This document shows positions 8,840 to 17,415 of a stretch of DNA of 52,982 nucleotides, one piece after another. The position numbers and the translations under genes are program-made. The stretch comes from Ignavibacteriota bacterium. Its GTDB lineage: Bacteria > Bacteroidota > Ignavibacteria > Kapaibacteriales > UBA2268. The stretch lies in NCBI GenBank assembly GCA_024636855.1, contig JAGXGG010000099.1, forward strand, positions 1 to 52,982, in the 5' to 3' direction. Numbering within the stretch: position 1 is the first letter of the stretch; every line of letters begins with the position of its first letter. A model generated the notes under the pieces. That model made no database searches. It was not told the origin of the DNA and saw only the letters and a program-made list of their open reading frames with translations.

Positions 8840-9994
8840 CTAAGTAATTGTTCTAGAAATATCTTGTGGTAAACGAGTGAGTAATTCGTAATTAATTAGC
8901 TGGCTAAAATCACTGAAAGATGAAACGGAAAGTTCTTGATCTCCTTGTGTTCCTATCAATACTACCTCATCTCCTTTCTTAATTGTTGATTCGCTTAGTG
9001 TTACATCTACTGCTAGCATACTCATATTTACAGTACCTATTACATCGAATCTAGCACCATTAATTAGTACCTTACCTTGATTGCTTAATGAACGACTATA
9101 CCCGTGAGAATAGCCAACAGGTACCAATGCTATTTTTGTAACATTGTTGGTAAAATAAGAAGTTCCATAGCCAACAAATTCGCCAGCTTTAACAGTTTTA
9201 GTATCCATTACTTTAGTCTTCCAACTCAAAATGGGTTGCAGTGGATTTTTGCTGGAATTATACTTTGTAGTGTAATGCACAAAAGTTTCTTGGGTGGGAA
9301 AGAAGCCAAATTGCAAAATACCAATCCGGACTAAATCCATCTGAGATTTGGGATAGCGAATTGTAGCCGCTGAACTAGCTAGGTGTTTTTTGGCTTGGAG
9401 CCAGGGTGCAGTATTTAGTTTTGATTTGTATTGCTTAAATAGTTTGAATTGATCTTTGATACGCTTATAATTAGCTATGTTTTCGGCTCCAGCGAAATGT
9501 GAACAAACTCCTTTGACATCAAGATATGCTGTTTCTGATTCTATTTTTTTTAAAGTAGTTGCTAAATCTTTTTTGGGGAATCCAGTTCTATTCATTCCAG
9601 TTTCTAACTCAACATGGATGCGTGCTTTTTTGCCTAATCGTTTTGCTATACTAATAGCCGCGTTCAAACGGTCTTGTTCAAATACATAAAATTCAACTCC
9701 AGTTTCTATAGCCCAAGATAATTCCTCATTGTCAATTTGACCCATAATCATTAGTGTAAATTTTTGATTATCCAAAGCATTGGTTACTTTCAATGCTTCC
9801 CCAGCACTGAAAACACTGAAATGACGTATTCCATACTTGTACGCAATTGGGCAATAGTTCTCAATACCATGGCCATAAGCATTTCCTTTTACAACTGAGG
9901 AAAATGTAACACCTTTCCCCAAAAAATTATGGATGAATTCTATGTTATTTTTAACCGCTGATTCTGATAACTCAATGTAAGAAGTTTGAAACAT
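8840..9994 (-). CDS. alr: Alanine racemase (PLP-dependent)
   Basis: The 384-residue length is typical of alanine racemase, which supplies D-Ala for peptidoglycan. The PLP lysine sits in SSVVKGNAYGHG near residue 37. LETGMNRTGF and VRIGILQFGF carry the expected arginines, and GYSHGYSR matches the GYADG motif with its catalytic Tyr. One block is unusual: the common GRxxMDQxMVDV reads GTVNMSMLAVDV, so Ser replaces the conserved Asp after Met. The gene starts 3 bases after the M20 amidohydrolase gene, indicating one transcript. The family call is firm; a related amino acid could be the true substrate. Confidence 0.9.
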   Translation of the reverse strand: MFQTSYIELSESAVKNNIEFIHNFLGKGVTFSSVVKGNAYGHGIENYCPIAYKYGIRHFSVFSAGEALKVTNALDNQKFTLMIMGQIDNEELSWAIETGVEFYVFEQDRLNAAISIAKRLGKKARIHVELETGMNRTGFPKKDLATTLKKIESETAYLDVKGVCSHFAGAENIANYKRIKDQFKLFKQYKSKLNTAPWLQAKKHLASSAATIRYPKSQMDLVRIGILQFGFFPTQETFVHYTTKYNSSKNPLQPILSWKTKVMDTKTVKAGEFVGYGTSYFTNNVTKIALVPVGYSHGYSRSLSNQGKVLINGARFDVIGTVNMSMLAVDVTLSESTIKKGDEVVLIGTQGDQELSVSSFSDFSQLINYELLTRLPQDISRTIT

Positions 9995-9997
9995 AAT

Positions 9998-11137
9998 TTA
10001 TAGTATTTGTTTAATAATATGATAGAACATCTTGATTCCGCTTTCGGTAATTTCATCCGGGTAGTCATAGTCCGGATTGTGTAAAGCAGGAGTTGTTTTC
10101 CCCGCCCCAACCCCAAACATAGCGCCTTTGTAACGTTGGGTAAATACACCGAAGTCTTCGCCCCAACGAAATGGATATGCGCGTTCCGTCAGCTTCAGTT
10201 TACACTTTCTAGAAGCATTTCTTATATATTCTACTGCTTCGGGATGATTTATATTGGCTTGAAATACTTGAGTCCATGAAATATCTGGAGTAAGTTTGTA
10301 TCTTTTGCATATTTGCTCCATGAAAGCGATAATTTCTTCGCTACGTTGATCCATTAGATCAGTGTCCCAACTTCGAATTGTAAAATGTGCCTCGCCATAG
10401 CCAGCTGAAATTCCATAAGCCATATCGCCTAGAGTGGCATATACTGGGGTCATTAAGAAAAAGTTTGGCTCTTCAGGATTATTTAGTGTAATTTTATCCG
10501 CATACTCGAAAATTTTTGCAATCGCCATACTAGGGTTATTGCCTTGTTCAGGTTCTGCTGCATGTGCAGTTTTGCCTGTTATTTTCAAAATAATGCTTTT
10601 TACATTCCCCGTAAATTCATTTTCTTTAGTCACAATTTCGTGGGTTTCGTAACCAGGCAAATTGTGCAATGCGAATACGTAGTCTATTTCTTCTTTTATA
10701 AACTCATTATCCTTTAATACAGCTTCAGCTCCCATACCATTTTCTTCGGCAGGTTGAAAAAGTAATAACACTTTTCCTTTTGAAATTGGTTTTTCAGTTA
10801 ATACCTTCGACAATCCTAGCAAAATAGTGGTGTGTCCATCATGTCCACATTTATGAGATACCCCTTCATATTTAGACTTGTACTCAAATGTATTCACTTC
10901 TAAAATTGGCAAGGCATCTATATCACCTCGAATCATTACAGTAGGTCCAGTTTGAGTGCTATTAAAAGTTGCTAGCACACCTGTTTTGCCTACCTTTTTT
11001 ACAATGGCGTTACTTTCTGCCTCCATAAAATCAATTATTCTTTGTTGTGTCTCAAACTCTTGCTCTGAGATTTCAGGATTAGCATGTAAGACTTTTCGAA
11101 TACTGGTTAATTTTTCTAAAAGTGTTTTGTTTAGCAT
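9998..11137 (-). CDS. M20-family metal-dependent amidohydrolase (M20D, N-acyl amino acid hydrolase type)
   Basis: The 379-residue protein matches the M20D/HipO amidohydrolase family in length and motifs. Metal-site motifs are SHKCGHDGHTTILLGLS near residues 90-106 and LFQPAEENGMGAEAVL near 125-142. VFALHNLPGYETHEIV near 155 and TGKTAHAAEPEQGNNP near 192 are also family signatures. Such enzymes hydrolyse N-acyl or N-aminoacyl amino acids. There is no signal peptide, so it is cytoplasmic. It is translated just ahead of alanine racemase (3-base gap), which suggests the released amino acid, or a cell-wall fragment, may be racemised. That link is inference. Confidence 0.9.
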   Translation of the reverse strand: MLNKTLLEKLTSIRKVLHANPEISEQEFETQQRIIDFMEAESNAIVKKVGKTGVLATFNSTQTGPTVMIRGDIDALPILEVNTFEYKSKYEGVSHKCGHDGHTTILLGLSKVLTEKPISKGKVLLLFQPAEENGMGAEAVLKDNEFIKEEIDYVFALHNLPGYETHEIVTKENEFTGNVKSIILKITGKTAHAAEPEQGNNPSMAIAKIFEYADKITLNNPEEPNFFLMTPVYATLGDMAYGISAGYGEAHFTIRSWDTDLMDQRSEEIIAFMEQICKRYKLTPDISWTQVFQANINHPEAVEYIRNASRKCKLKLTERAYPFRWGEDFGVFTQRYKGAMFGVGAGKTTPALHNPDYDYPDEITESGIKMFYHIIKQIL

Positions 11138-11310
11138 AATTACTTGACATGTTTGATTAAAGAAGTGACTATCAAAAAAAGTGTTATAAAGAATTTCAAT
11201 TAATCACATAATACAAATATTTATGCGATTATAAAATATTTTATGTTGATTTTTTTATCAAAACCTTAGTCATTAACGCTATAAAAATAGTGTCATTCTA
11301 ACGTTATTAT

Positions 11311-11332
11311 CCCAAAATATAATTATATTGGG
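11311..11332 (+). promoter_or_regulatory. Imperfect dyad in the divergent intergenic region
   Basis: CCCAAAATATAATTATATTGGG is a near-palindrome of 22 bases with CCCAA/TTGGG ends and two mismatched pairs. It lies 30 bases before the M28 peptidase ATG, between divergent genes, so it is better placed as an operator than as a terminator. No regulator can be named. Confidence 0.3.
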
Positions 11333-11362
11333 TTTCTTTATATTATCCAAAAGCATCAAATA

Positions 11363-12511
11363 ATGAAAAAAACAATACTCTTCTCCGTTCTTATATTTTC
11401 TATTTATTCACTCAATGCTCAGACTACAAAATCTGTAATGGCTGAAGTAAACCCTGATTCACTGCTAATATCCTTAGAAATTCTGACCGGTGAAAAACCC
11501 ACAAAAACATTAGGTACTATACCCAATAGGAATACCACTATTGGGAAAGAGGTTACTAGACTTCATTTAGAAAGAGAATTAGAAGTGTATGGGCTTGAAA
11601 CTCAAATAGAGAATTATCGACCTACAGGATACAATGTCGTTGCTGTTCAGAAAGGTGTGAAATATCCTGATTCATCTTTTATAATTTGCGCTCATTATGA
11701 TTCGGTTGATGATTATTGTGCCGATGATAATGCGAGTGGTACTACAGCTGTGTTGGAAGCTGCGCGAATATTATCACAATATAAATTTGAATATACTATA
11801 ATCTATGCCCTATGGGATGAAGAAGAAAAGGGTCTAATAGGTAGCTACAATTACGCTAAAACTGCAAAAGAGAACAATGAAAATATAGTTGGTGTTCTGA
11901 ATATGGATATGATAGGTTACGATGGTGACGAGGATTATTTGTTCGAAGTTCACATAGGTACAAATTCTATAAATGACAGACTAACTAATGAGTTAACTCA
12001 GGTTCTTGATAACAGTGATTTAGATATAGAAAAATCGATTCAAATACCAGGGACAGATAGAAGTGACCATGCCTCTTTTTGGAGACAAAATTACCCTGCT
12101 ATATTTATAACGGAAGGATTCTTTAATGACGATTTCAATCCAACTTATCATAGTTCAAATGATAGAATTTCTTTTATGAGTTTGGATTACCATCATCAAA
12201 TTAGTCAACTAGTAATTGCTACTTTATTCGAACTTGCCAAATTTGATAGCATCAGTTCTGCAGATAATTCTGTTGATATAGTTTTTGATATATATCCAAA
12301 CCCTACATCTGATTTCTTATATTTGCAAAAGAATAAGAACGTAGTAATCGCTGATATCAGTGTTTATAGTCTATCAGGTCGTGAGTTACTTTCTTTTGAG
12401 TCTAATACTAATTTGAATACAGTTGATATTGCAAATTTACAAAGTGGGGTCTATTTCCTAGTAGTCAATACAACTACAAAGAGATTTACTAGATCATTCG
12501 TAAAATTATAG
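11363..12511 (+). CDS. Secreted M28-family zinc aminopeptidase with T9SS sorting tail
   Basis: The 382-residue protein begins with a Sec signal peptide ending SLNAQ. The M28 dizinc peptidase domain shows CAHYDSVDDYCADDNASGTTAVLEAAR (ligands near H111 and D121/D122), YALWDEEEKGLIGS with the catalytic Glu, VLNMDMIGYD and SDHASFW. The C-terminal 75 residues form a T9SS type A sorting domain starting DIYPNPTSDFLYL and ending SGVYFLVVNTTTKRFTRSFVKL. The enzyme is therefore probably exported by T9SS and anchored or released at the cell surface, where it would trim peptides. It is monocistronic or pairs loosely with the lipoprotein gene 107 bases downstream. Confidence 0.92.
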   Translation: MKKTILFSVLIFSIYSLNAQTTKSVMAEVNPDSLLISLEILTGEKPTKTLGTIPNRNTTIGKEVTRLHLERELEVYGLETQIENYRPTGYNVVAVQKGVKYPDSSFIICAHYDSVDDYCADDNASGTTAVLEAARILSQYKFEYTIIYALWDEEEKGLIGSYNYAKTAKENNENIVGVLNMDMIGYDGDEDYLFEVHIGTNSINDRLTNELTQVLDNSDLDIEKSIQIPGTDRSDHASFWRQNYPAIFITEGFFNDDFNPTYHSSNDRISFMSLDYHHQISQLVIATLFELAKFDSISSADNSVDIVFDIYPNPTSDFLYLQKNKNVVIADISVYSLSGRELLSFESNTNLNTVDIANLQSGVYFLVVNTTTKRFTRSFVKL

Positions 12512-12618
12512 AAATAATATTAAAAAATCAGTCGAATTTATGAAACTATATTTAAGATAAAAGCGTCTTATTATATGAAAATGAATTAATTTTTTTCGAA
12601 TTATTATAAGGGTGTAGA

Positions 12619-13380
12619 ATGAAGAAATATATTTTTGCAATAGCATTGGCATTCGGAATTATGGCATTTGTGTCATGTTCTGATGATAGTAGTACGGATC
12701 CGAATGTGTTAGACGGAAACACGGATTTAGAGGCAACCAAAGTAGGTAGTGAGTTCGGTATATACTTAGAAATAGAAGGCGATACCAAAGGTGTACTAAA
12801 CAATGTAGAAGATAGCGTAGTAGTTACTAAGAGAGAAAATGGAATAACTACTCTAAGTGCTAAGTTTGTTGTCAGTGAGTCAACAATGATAGATGTTGAT
12901 ACTTTGCTTGGTACTGAGGAATTGTCTGAAGCTACTAAAAGAGAGATTGTGAATCACTTCCTAAAAAGATTTGATGCACAATTGGATACAACTGATAAGG
13001 AGAGAATTACTGTTACTACTGAAATCAAAGTAAAAGCTACCGACAAAGGTATACAAGACTTTGTATATAGCAAAGGTAATACAAACAAACCTTTTACTCT
13101 AATAAAGTATGATGATGGTGTTGGTGATAAGTACACATTCACTGCTGATGATGGGACTGAATACACAAGAGAGATAGTTTCCAAATCAACTGAAGATGAA
13201 TATCCTCTTGGATTTTTTTATATAAAAGTAACTAAAGTGGATGAAACTCAACCAAATGACCCACTATTGAAAAAGATTTCATATTACACTAATCACAAAT
13301 TTGGATTAGTTGGTATAGAGTTAGAAACATTAAATGGTAAGAAAGCTAAAATTGATATTTTGCCTTGGGCAATATTATAA
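12619..13380 (+). CDS. Lipoprotein of unknown function
   Basis: The 253-residue product has a lipoprotein signal (MKKYIFAIALAFGIMAFVSCSDDSS) with Asp after the lipidated Cys+1 Ser. The mature part is acidic, rich in Thr and beta strands, and I recognise no domain. Codon use and the AT-rich leader match the neighbours. A GGGTGTAGA sequence precedes the ATG. A strong terminator follows the stop by about 30 bases, which supports expression as its own unit. It is probably an outer-membrane-associated protein. Confidence 0.75.
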   Translation: MKKYIFAIALAFGIMAFVSCSDDSSTDPNVLDGNTDLEATKVGSEFGIYLEIEGDTKGVLNNVEDSVVVTKRENGITTLSAKFVVSESTMIDVDTLLGTEELSEATKREIVNHFLKRFDAQLDTTDKERITVTTEIKVKATDKGIQDFVYSKGNTNKPFTLIKYDDGVGDKYTFTADDGTEYTREIVSKSTEDEYPLGFFYIKVTKVDETQPNDPLLKKISYYTNHKFGLVGIELETLNGKKAKIDILPWAIL

Positions 13381-13412
13381 TAGAATCTATTTGAGTAACA
13401 CTTAATATGATA

Positions 13413-13445
13413 AGAGACTGTTTTTATAAACAGTCTCTTTTTTTT
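13413..13445 (+). terminator. Strong terminator after the lipoprotein gene
   Basis: AGAGACTGTTT-ttat-AAACAGTCTCT is a perfect 11-pair stem followed by a run of eight or more T. It ends transcription of the plus-strand lipoprotein gene. Confidence 0.93.
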
Positions 13446-13451
13446 AGTATT

Positions 13452-13482
13452 ATAAAAAAAGCAGGATTGATGAATCCTGCTT
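13452..13482 (-). terminator. Terminator for the minus-strand 636-residue gene
   Basis: AAGCAGGATT-gatg-AATCCTGCTT is a perfect 10-pair stem. On the minus strand it is followed by a T run (complement of TATAAAAAAA). It faces the preceding plus-strand terminator, giving back-to-back insulation of convergent genes. Confidence 0.9.
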
Positions 13483-13510
13483 CTTATTTTCTGTATATAT
13501 TTAGTTTCAA

Positions 13511-15421
13511 TTATAAGAATTGACCAAAGCTAACTATGCTTCTTTTCCTATGAGTGTAAGTCGATTCTTTGAAAGCTATTTCTCTAGTTTCCTTTACCTC
13601 TTCGCTTCTTTTGATATTGAACAGCATAAGATTATCAATTTTTAATTTGAGCAATCTCAAAGATGTTAAACTATCTTCCATTTGCTCTCTAATAGTAGTA
13701 TTTGCATTCTTTATAACTTTACCAGCATTATCTAGCAAGTTAAAGTAATATCCAACTCCACTTTCCAGATTCTCAGCAAACTTACTCAAATACTTCTGTT
13801 CTTTTTCAGTTGGAGTTCTCGCTGCTTCTACTACCTTGTCTTTAAGGTAATCTATATATAGGTTCAACTCTTTAACAAACATGTGTGGTCTGTCTTGACG
13901 AGAAATTATATTCTTTCTACCATAAATATGACCAACCATATCAGGCATACTTATTAGTTTATCGTAATAAGCCATATTCGGGCCAGGACAAATAGATACA
14001 CCAGCACCTTCTACTCTAGTTTCTAGACCGTGTGCTATAAGTGCAGTCGTCCCCAATCCCACGCAAGTACATGATCTATCTACAACTTTGTTATATTCAA
14101 ATTGGTATTCATTTTCAGGAAGATTTTGTTCTTTAAGCGATTCAACTTTTAGTCTCTGATATTGTCTAGAAGCTGTACAAATCGCTTTTTCACCAAACTC
14201 TTTGTTAAGCTGTACATAGCCCTTAGGACAAGAACTACCAGGACGACCTTTCTTAAGGTTTTCATCTCTTTCTTTGTCCTTAGTATTACCTCTCATACTA
14301 TTGAAAGGTACGCCAAGTGGAGAAATACCACTTAAATATAGATCTTTCTCAGTTGCTTTTACTAACTGAGCTCTAGTGTCATTATCAACAGTAGTTACAG
14401 ATGGTACAAGTAGGAATGGGGTTCCCCACCCTATTGAATCCATTCCGTAATGGTCAAGCAAAAAGTTATGTTCTTCAGCAGTACCAACACCACCTTGAGC
14501 TGTTATACGCATTTCTAATTTTACTTTAGGAACTGGTCTCAATTTTCTTTCCAAAGCAGGCTGTAAGACGCTGTAAACATCATCATATAGCTCTTCCCTT
14601 CTCTCTTTGAACTCTTCTAGGGCTGGGCCTAATAAAAATCCATCAGTTGCAAAGGCATGACCTCCACAATTAAGTCCAGATTCTATACGGTACTCAGACA
14701 CCCAAATTCCTTTCTTAGCAAGGTACTTACCTTGTATAAGAGCGGAGCGATAATCGCTGACCTTTAAGATTATCTTTTTATTAATCTCACCGTTCTCATC
14801 AGTATAGAAATCATCGAAATTCTCCATATAAGAGAATAGTCGCGGATTCATACCTGCCGACAGTACGATCGAAGATTTCAAATCACTGAGCGCATAGCCA
14901 CGTAAAGCAGCGTGAGCATCATTATATTCTATTGGTAGTTGTTCTTTTTTGACATAGTTTTCCTTGTCAACTTTTGTCATAATATTGACATCGATACTAC
15001 CCATTTTAACATTTTCTTCTATCCAAGATTTCAACTCGCTTATATCAGATACTTTAGCAAGCAATTCATTAAATTCTTGTTTTATCTTCGATGTATCAGG
15101 CAATAGCTTGATATACTCTTTTAATTCTTTACCTTGATTAGAGGTAACATCTTTCAATTTCTCGAATTTCTTTTCTGCGAATTCATTTATTAAATTCAAA
15201 TATGCCGTTATACGGCGAGCTCTTAAATCTTCTGATTTTTTTGTTATTTCTACGTATGGTACATTGAATTTTTCACTATACATTTTACGCAATCTTTCGA
15301 GTAACATGTCATCAACAAGCGATATAACAGAGTCTATCCCAAGATGTGCTACTTTAAGAGGGGTATCGATAGTGAACCCAATTCCCATTACGGGTATATG
15401 AAATGAATGTGGTTTTGCCAT
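13511..15421 (-). CDS. Conserved-looking 636-residue protein of unknown function, possibly TIM-barrel oxidoreductase-like
   Basis: I cannot assign a characterised family. The 636-residue protein has no signal peptide and starts with PVMGIGFTIDTPLKVAHLGIDSVISLVDD, reminiscent of the start of flavin-dependent TIM barrels such as nitronate monooxygenases. The middle has RITAQGGVGTAEEHNFLLDHYGMDSIGWGTPFLLVPSVTTVDN, also barrel-like. A cysteine-bearing part follows: GSSCPKGYVQL, AICTASRQYQ, SCTCVGLGTTALI and GVSICPGPNM, which could bind a metal, an iron-sulfur cluster or a cofactor. The last 130 residues are helical. It is flanked by a dedicated terminator and a long AT-rich upstream region, so it is a single-gene unit. 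The functional suggestion is speculative. Confidence 0.8.
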   Translation of the reverse strand: MAKPHSFHIPVMGIGFTIDTPLKVAHLGIDSVISLVDDMLLERLRKMYSEKFNVPYVEITKKSEDLRARRITAYLNLINEFAEKKFEKLKDVTSNQGKELKEYIKLLPDTSKIKQEFNELLAKVSDISELKSWIEENVKMGSIDVNIMTKVDKENYVKKEQLPIEYNDAHAALRGYALSDLKSSIVLSAGMNPRLFSYMENFDDFYTDENGEINKKIILKVSDYRSALIQGKYLAKKGIWVSEYRIESGLNCGGHAFATDGFLLGPALEEFKERREELYDDVYSVLQPALERKLRPVPKVKLEMRITAQGGVGTAEEHNFLLDHYGMDSIGWGTPFLLVPSVTTVDNDTRAQLVKATEKDLYLSGISPLGVPFNSMRGNTKDKERDENLKKGRPGSSCPKGYVQLNKEFGEKAICTASRQYQRLKVESLKEQNLPENEYQFEYNKVVDRSCTCVGLGTTALIAHGLETRVEGAGVSICPGPNMAYYDKLISMPDMVGHIYGRKNIISRQDRPHMFVKELNLYIDYLKDKVVEAARTPTEKEQKYLSKFAENLESGVGYYFNLLDNAGKVIKNANTTIREQMEDSLTSLRLLKLKIDNLMLFNIKRSEEVKETREIAFKESTYTHRKRSIVSFGQFL

Positions 15422-15842
15422 AAAATTTTACTTTATTTAATTCTCAATTATAATACTAAGTCTGTAAGTATAAAGACTAAATTACAAATATATTAACGTG
15501 CCAATGTATAAATCAGTTTATATAAACTTATAGTTTTATCAAAAAATATATATATAAGTCACAATTCTAGTGAAAATTTACAAAATTTAATTAATAATTG
15601 CAAATTGATTTGAAAAATTAATAGCTATCAAAATAGTCAATATTAAATATTAAATAACTCTGTAAAATAGGTGTCTTTTGTCTTCAAAGTGAGTCAAATA
15701 TCTATTGGATTATCTGAACAATATCAATATCATAGTTATAAGCATCTACCCTGATAGTAGTTTCTTTGCTGATCAAAGTCGAATTGAAGATAATAAAAGA
15801 CTTAATAATGAGCTGGTTATCTAGATTAGATACCAGAAAACT
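15422..15842 (+). other. AT-rich intergenic region, no supported gene
   Basis: These 420 bases hold a candidate minus-strand promoter (15485-15492) and otherwise AT-rich sequence. A short minus-strand open stretch (about 46 codons, 15704-15840) continues in frame after the stop of the ABC permease. It reads ...STLISKETTIRVDAYNYDIDIVQIIQ but has no ATG, and I do not call it a gene. Confidence 0.5.
15485..15492 (-). promoter_or_regulatory. Candidate Bacteroidota-type -7 box for the 636-residue gene
   Basis: On the minus strand the sequence is TATATTTG, matching the Bacteroidota -7 motif TAnnTTTG, about 63 bases before the ATG at 15421. No clean -33 TTG element was found at the usual spacing. 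A perfect TTGGCACG lies just upstream but has no -12 GC partner. Confidence 0.35.
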
Positions 15843-16622
15843 CTAAATCTTTTTCATCCCTCTAATAACAATTAAATAACTAAATAATAATAGCGATGCC
15901 ACGAAAACACAGCTTACTATTATCAAATCAAATATGTCTAATAGAAAAGGTATAAAAATTGGTTTTAATATTGTCACAGGTAAATTAATCGGTGAGTAAA
16001 CAATATACTCATTATTATTGAACGATAAGGCATTACCCATTAAGCAAGCAACTAATGGGAGTATAAATGAAAAGAGTATGTTTTTCGAGTAACTTTGAAT
16101 CAGAACAATTATTTCCAAAAATGGAACTATTAAAAACGGAAGTAAGAACAAGTAGAATAATATTTTATTGATATTCCAACTCCCATAGCTTATTTCTATT
16201 CCTTGTATCAAATTAAGATATAATATCTGTCCTAAAATTAAGATAATCATAATGAAAATACAAAGTGTAGAAAGTATAAAAGTCACAGATAATCTAGAGA
16301 ACATATGAACATATAATGGAATTAAAGAATTCGAATATAAAGTATCTGCTTCTGAATCTGAATTATTTGAACTGTACATAATAGTAGTTATTAGGAAAGG
16401 TAAGAACGCTAATATGAATAATCCAAGAACCATAAATGATTCTTTTAGAATAGATGTACTTGAGTAATATTGAGTCGCATTACTATCCATCAAAAATATA
16501 TATGACATAAGCATACATAGAATTGGGTAAAACAGTAGGGTAATGTATATTTTAAACCGTGCTATTTTTACTATGTCAGCTTTCAACGCATTAAAATACG
16601 TCAACTTATAATCCACATCCAT
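15843..16622 (-). CDS. ABC transporter membrane subunit (ABC-2-like), second of two
   Basis: The 259-residue protein is dominated by six or so hydrophobic segments (for example FKIYITLLFYPILCMLMSYIFLM, VLGLFILAFLPFLITTIMY, LFYLFLLPFLIVPFLEIIVLI). No soluble domain is evident. The ORF track starts at 16679, which would overlap the upstream permease by 56 bases. The ATG at 16622 (MDVDYKLTYFNALKADIVK) lies one base after the upstream TGA and is preferred. With the preceding permease and ATPase it forms a three-gene ABC-2-type exporter. The substrate is unknown. Confidence 0.8.
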   Translation of the reverse strand: MDVDYKLTYFNALKADIVKIARFKIYITLLFYPILCMLMSYIFLMDSNATQYYSSTSILKESFMVLGLFILAFLPFLITTIMYSSNNSDSEADTLYSNSLIPLYVHMFSRLSVTFILSTLCIFIMIILILGQILYLNLIQGIEISYGSWNINKILFYLFLLPFLIVPFLEIIVLIQSYSKNILFSFILPLVACLMGNALSFNNNEYIVYSPINLPVTILKPIFIPFLLDIFDLIIVSCVFVASLLLFSYLIVIRGMKKI

Positions 16623-16623
16623 T

Positions 16624-17415
16624 TCAGAATACTCTCTTATAAGAATAACGTTTAATAAAGTATAGTGATAAAGCCACAAACAGTATATTCGAAGAAACTA
16701 TCAAAAAAAGTTCCATGCTACTAATTGGGATTTCAGATTCTATTGTTCGAAAAAGTACTAATTGGATATTGAAATATGAATAAATAGTAACCTTGATAAC
16801 CATAATAGCATTATATAAAGAAAAATAAATCAATGGTAATATCAAGAGAAATGAGATATAGAAGCCCGAAATCCATTTATTAAGTATATTTAGTAATACT
16901 ATAATAGGTAGTGTTAGTATAGGGGAAAAGAGAATAATTAAAAGCAGTTTAGGTAATTGCTGATAATCTATATTTAAATCCAAATCAAATTTAAAATAAA
17001 AAAATATGATAAAAAGTAACAGATAACCAATTAAGAATAGCATATTATATGCATTATACTTGATAACCATAAGTATTTTAGAATAATCGATGAAGTAACT
17101 AGGCAAAACCGAATTGTGTAATATGTTATTACCTCTTTTATTTTCAACTTGACTAAAAATAATATAACATATTAACAATAGAAATATGGGATGAAATAAT
17201 TGAACATAAAGACCAAAATTTACAAAAAAGAGATTACTTAGAACAGTTTGTTCTTGTAACATATTACTTAAATCATTGTAAGATTCAGTCATTAAAAATA
17301 TTAATAACAAATACAGCAAAGGTGTAAATAAGCAAATTAATATCAACTGCTTATTTTTAACTTTTATTTGTTCTGAAGCGAAAGCTCTTTTTATTTTTTT
17401 AAGAAATTCCATCAT
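16624..17415 (-). CDS. ABC transporter membrane subunit (ABC-2-like), first of two
   Basis: This 263-residue integral membrane protein has a short basic N-terminus (FLKKIKRAFASEQIKVKNKQ) followed by about six hydrophobic spans, including LILICLFTPLLYLLLIFLM and LFHPIFLLLICYIIFSQV. The pattern, with an early soluble helix and six spans, fits ABC-2-type permeases. Its ATG overlaps the stop of the ATPase gene by four bases, and the second permease starts one base after its stop. The two permeases would form a heterodimer with the ATPase dimer. The nature of the cargo cannot be inferred. Confidence 0.82.
   Translation of the reverse strand: MMEFLKKIKRAFASEQIKVKNKQLILICLFTPLLYLLLIFLMTESYNDLSNMLQEQTVLSNLFFVNFGLYVQLFHPIFLLLICYIIFSQVENKRGNNILHNSVLPSYFIDYSKILMVIKYNAYNMLFLIGYLLLFIIFFYFKFDLDLNIDYQQLPKLLLIILFSPILTLPIIVLLNILNKWISGFYISFLLILPLIYFSLYNAIMVIKVTIYSYFNIQLVLFRTIESEIPISSMELFLIVSSNILFVALSLYFIKRYSYKRVF

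Noticed and set aside
15497-15505. TTGGCACG on the minus strand upstream of the 636-residue gene as a sigma-54 site
   Set aside because: The -12 GC element is missing at the required spacing; the nearby TATATTTG box explains a promoter better.
15704-15840. Minus-strand open stretch after the ABC permease stop (KETTIRVDAYNYDIDIVQIIQ)
   Set aside because: About 46 codons in AT-rich sequence with no ATG or ribosome site; chance openness is likely, although a gene remnant cannot be excluded.
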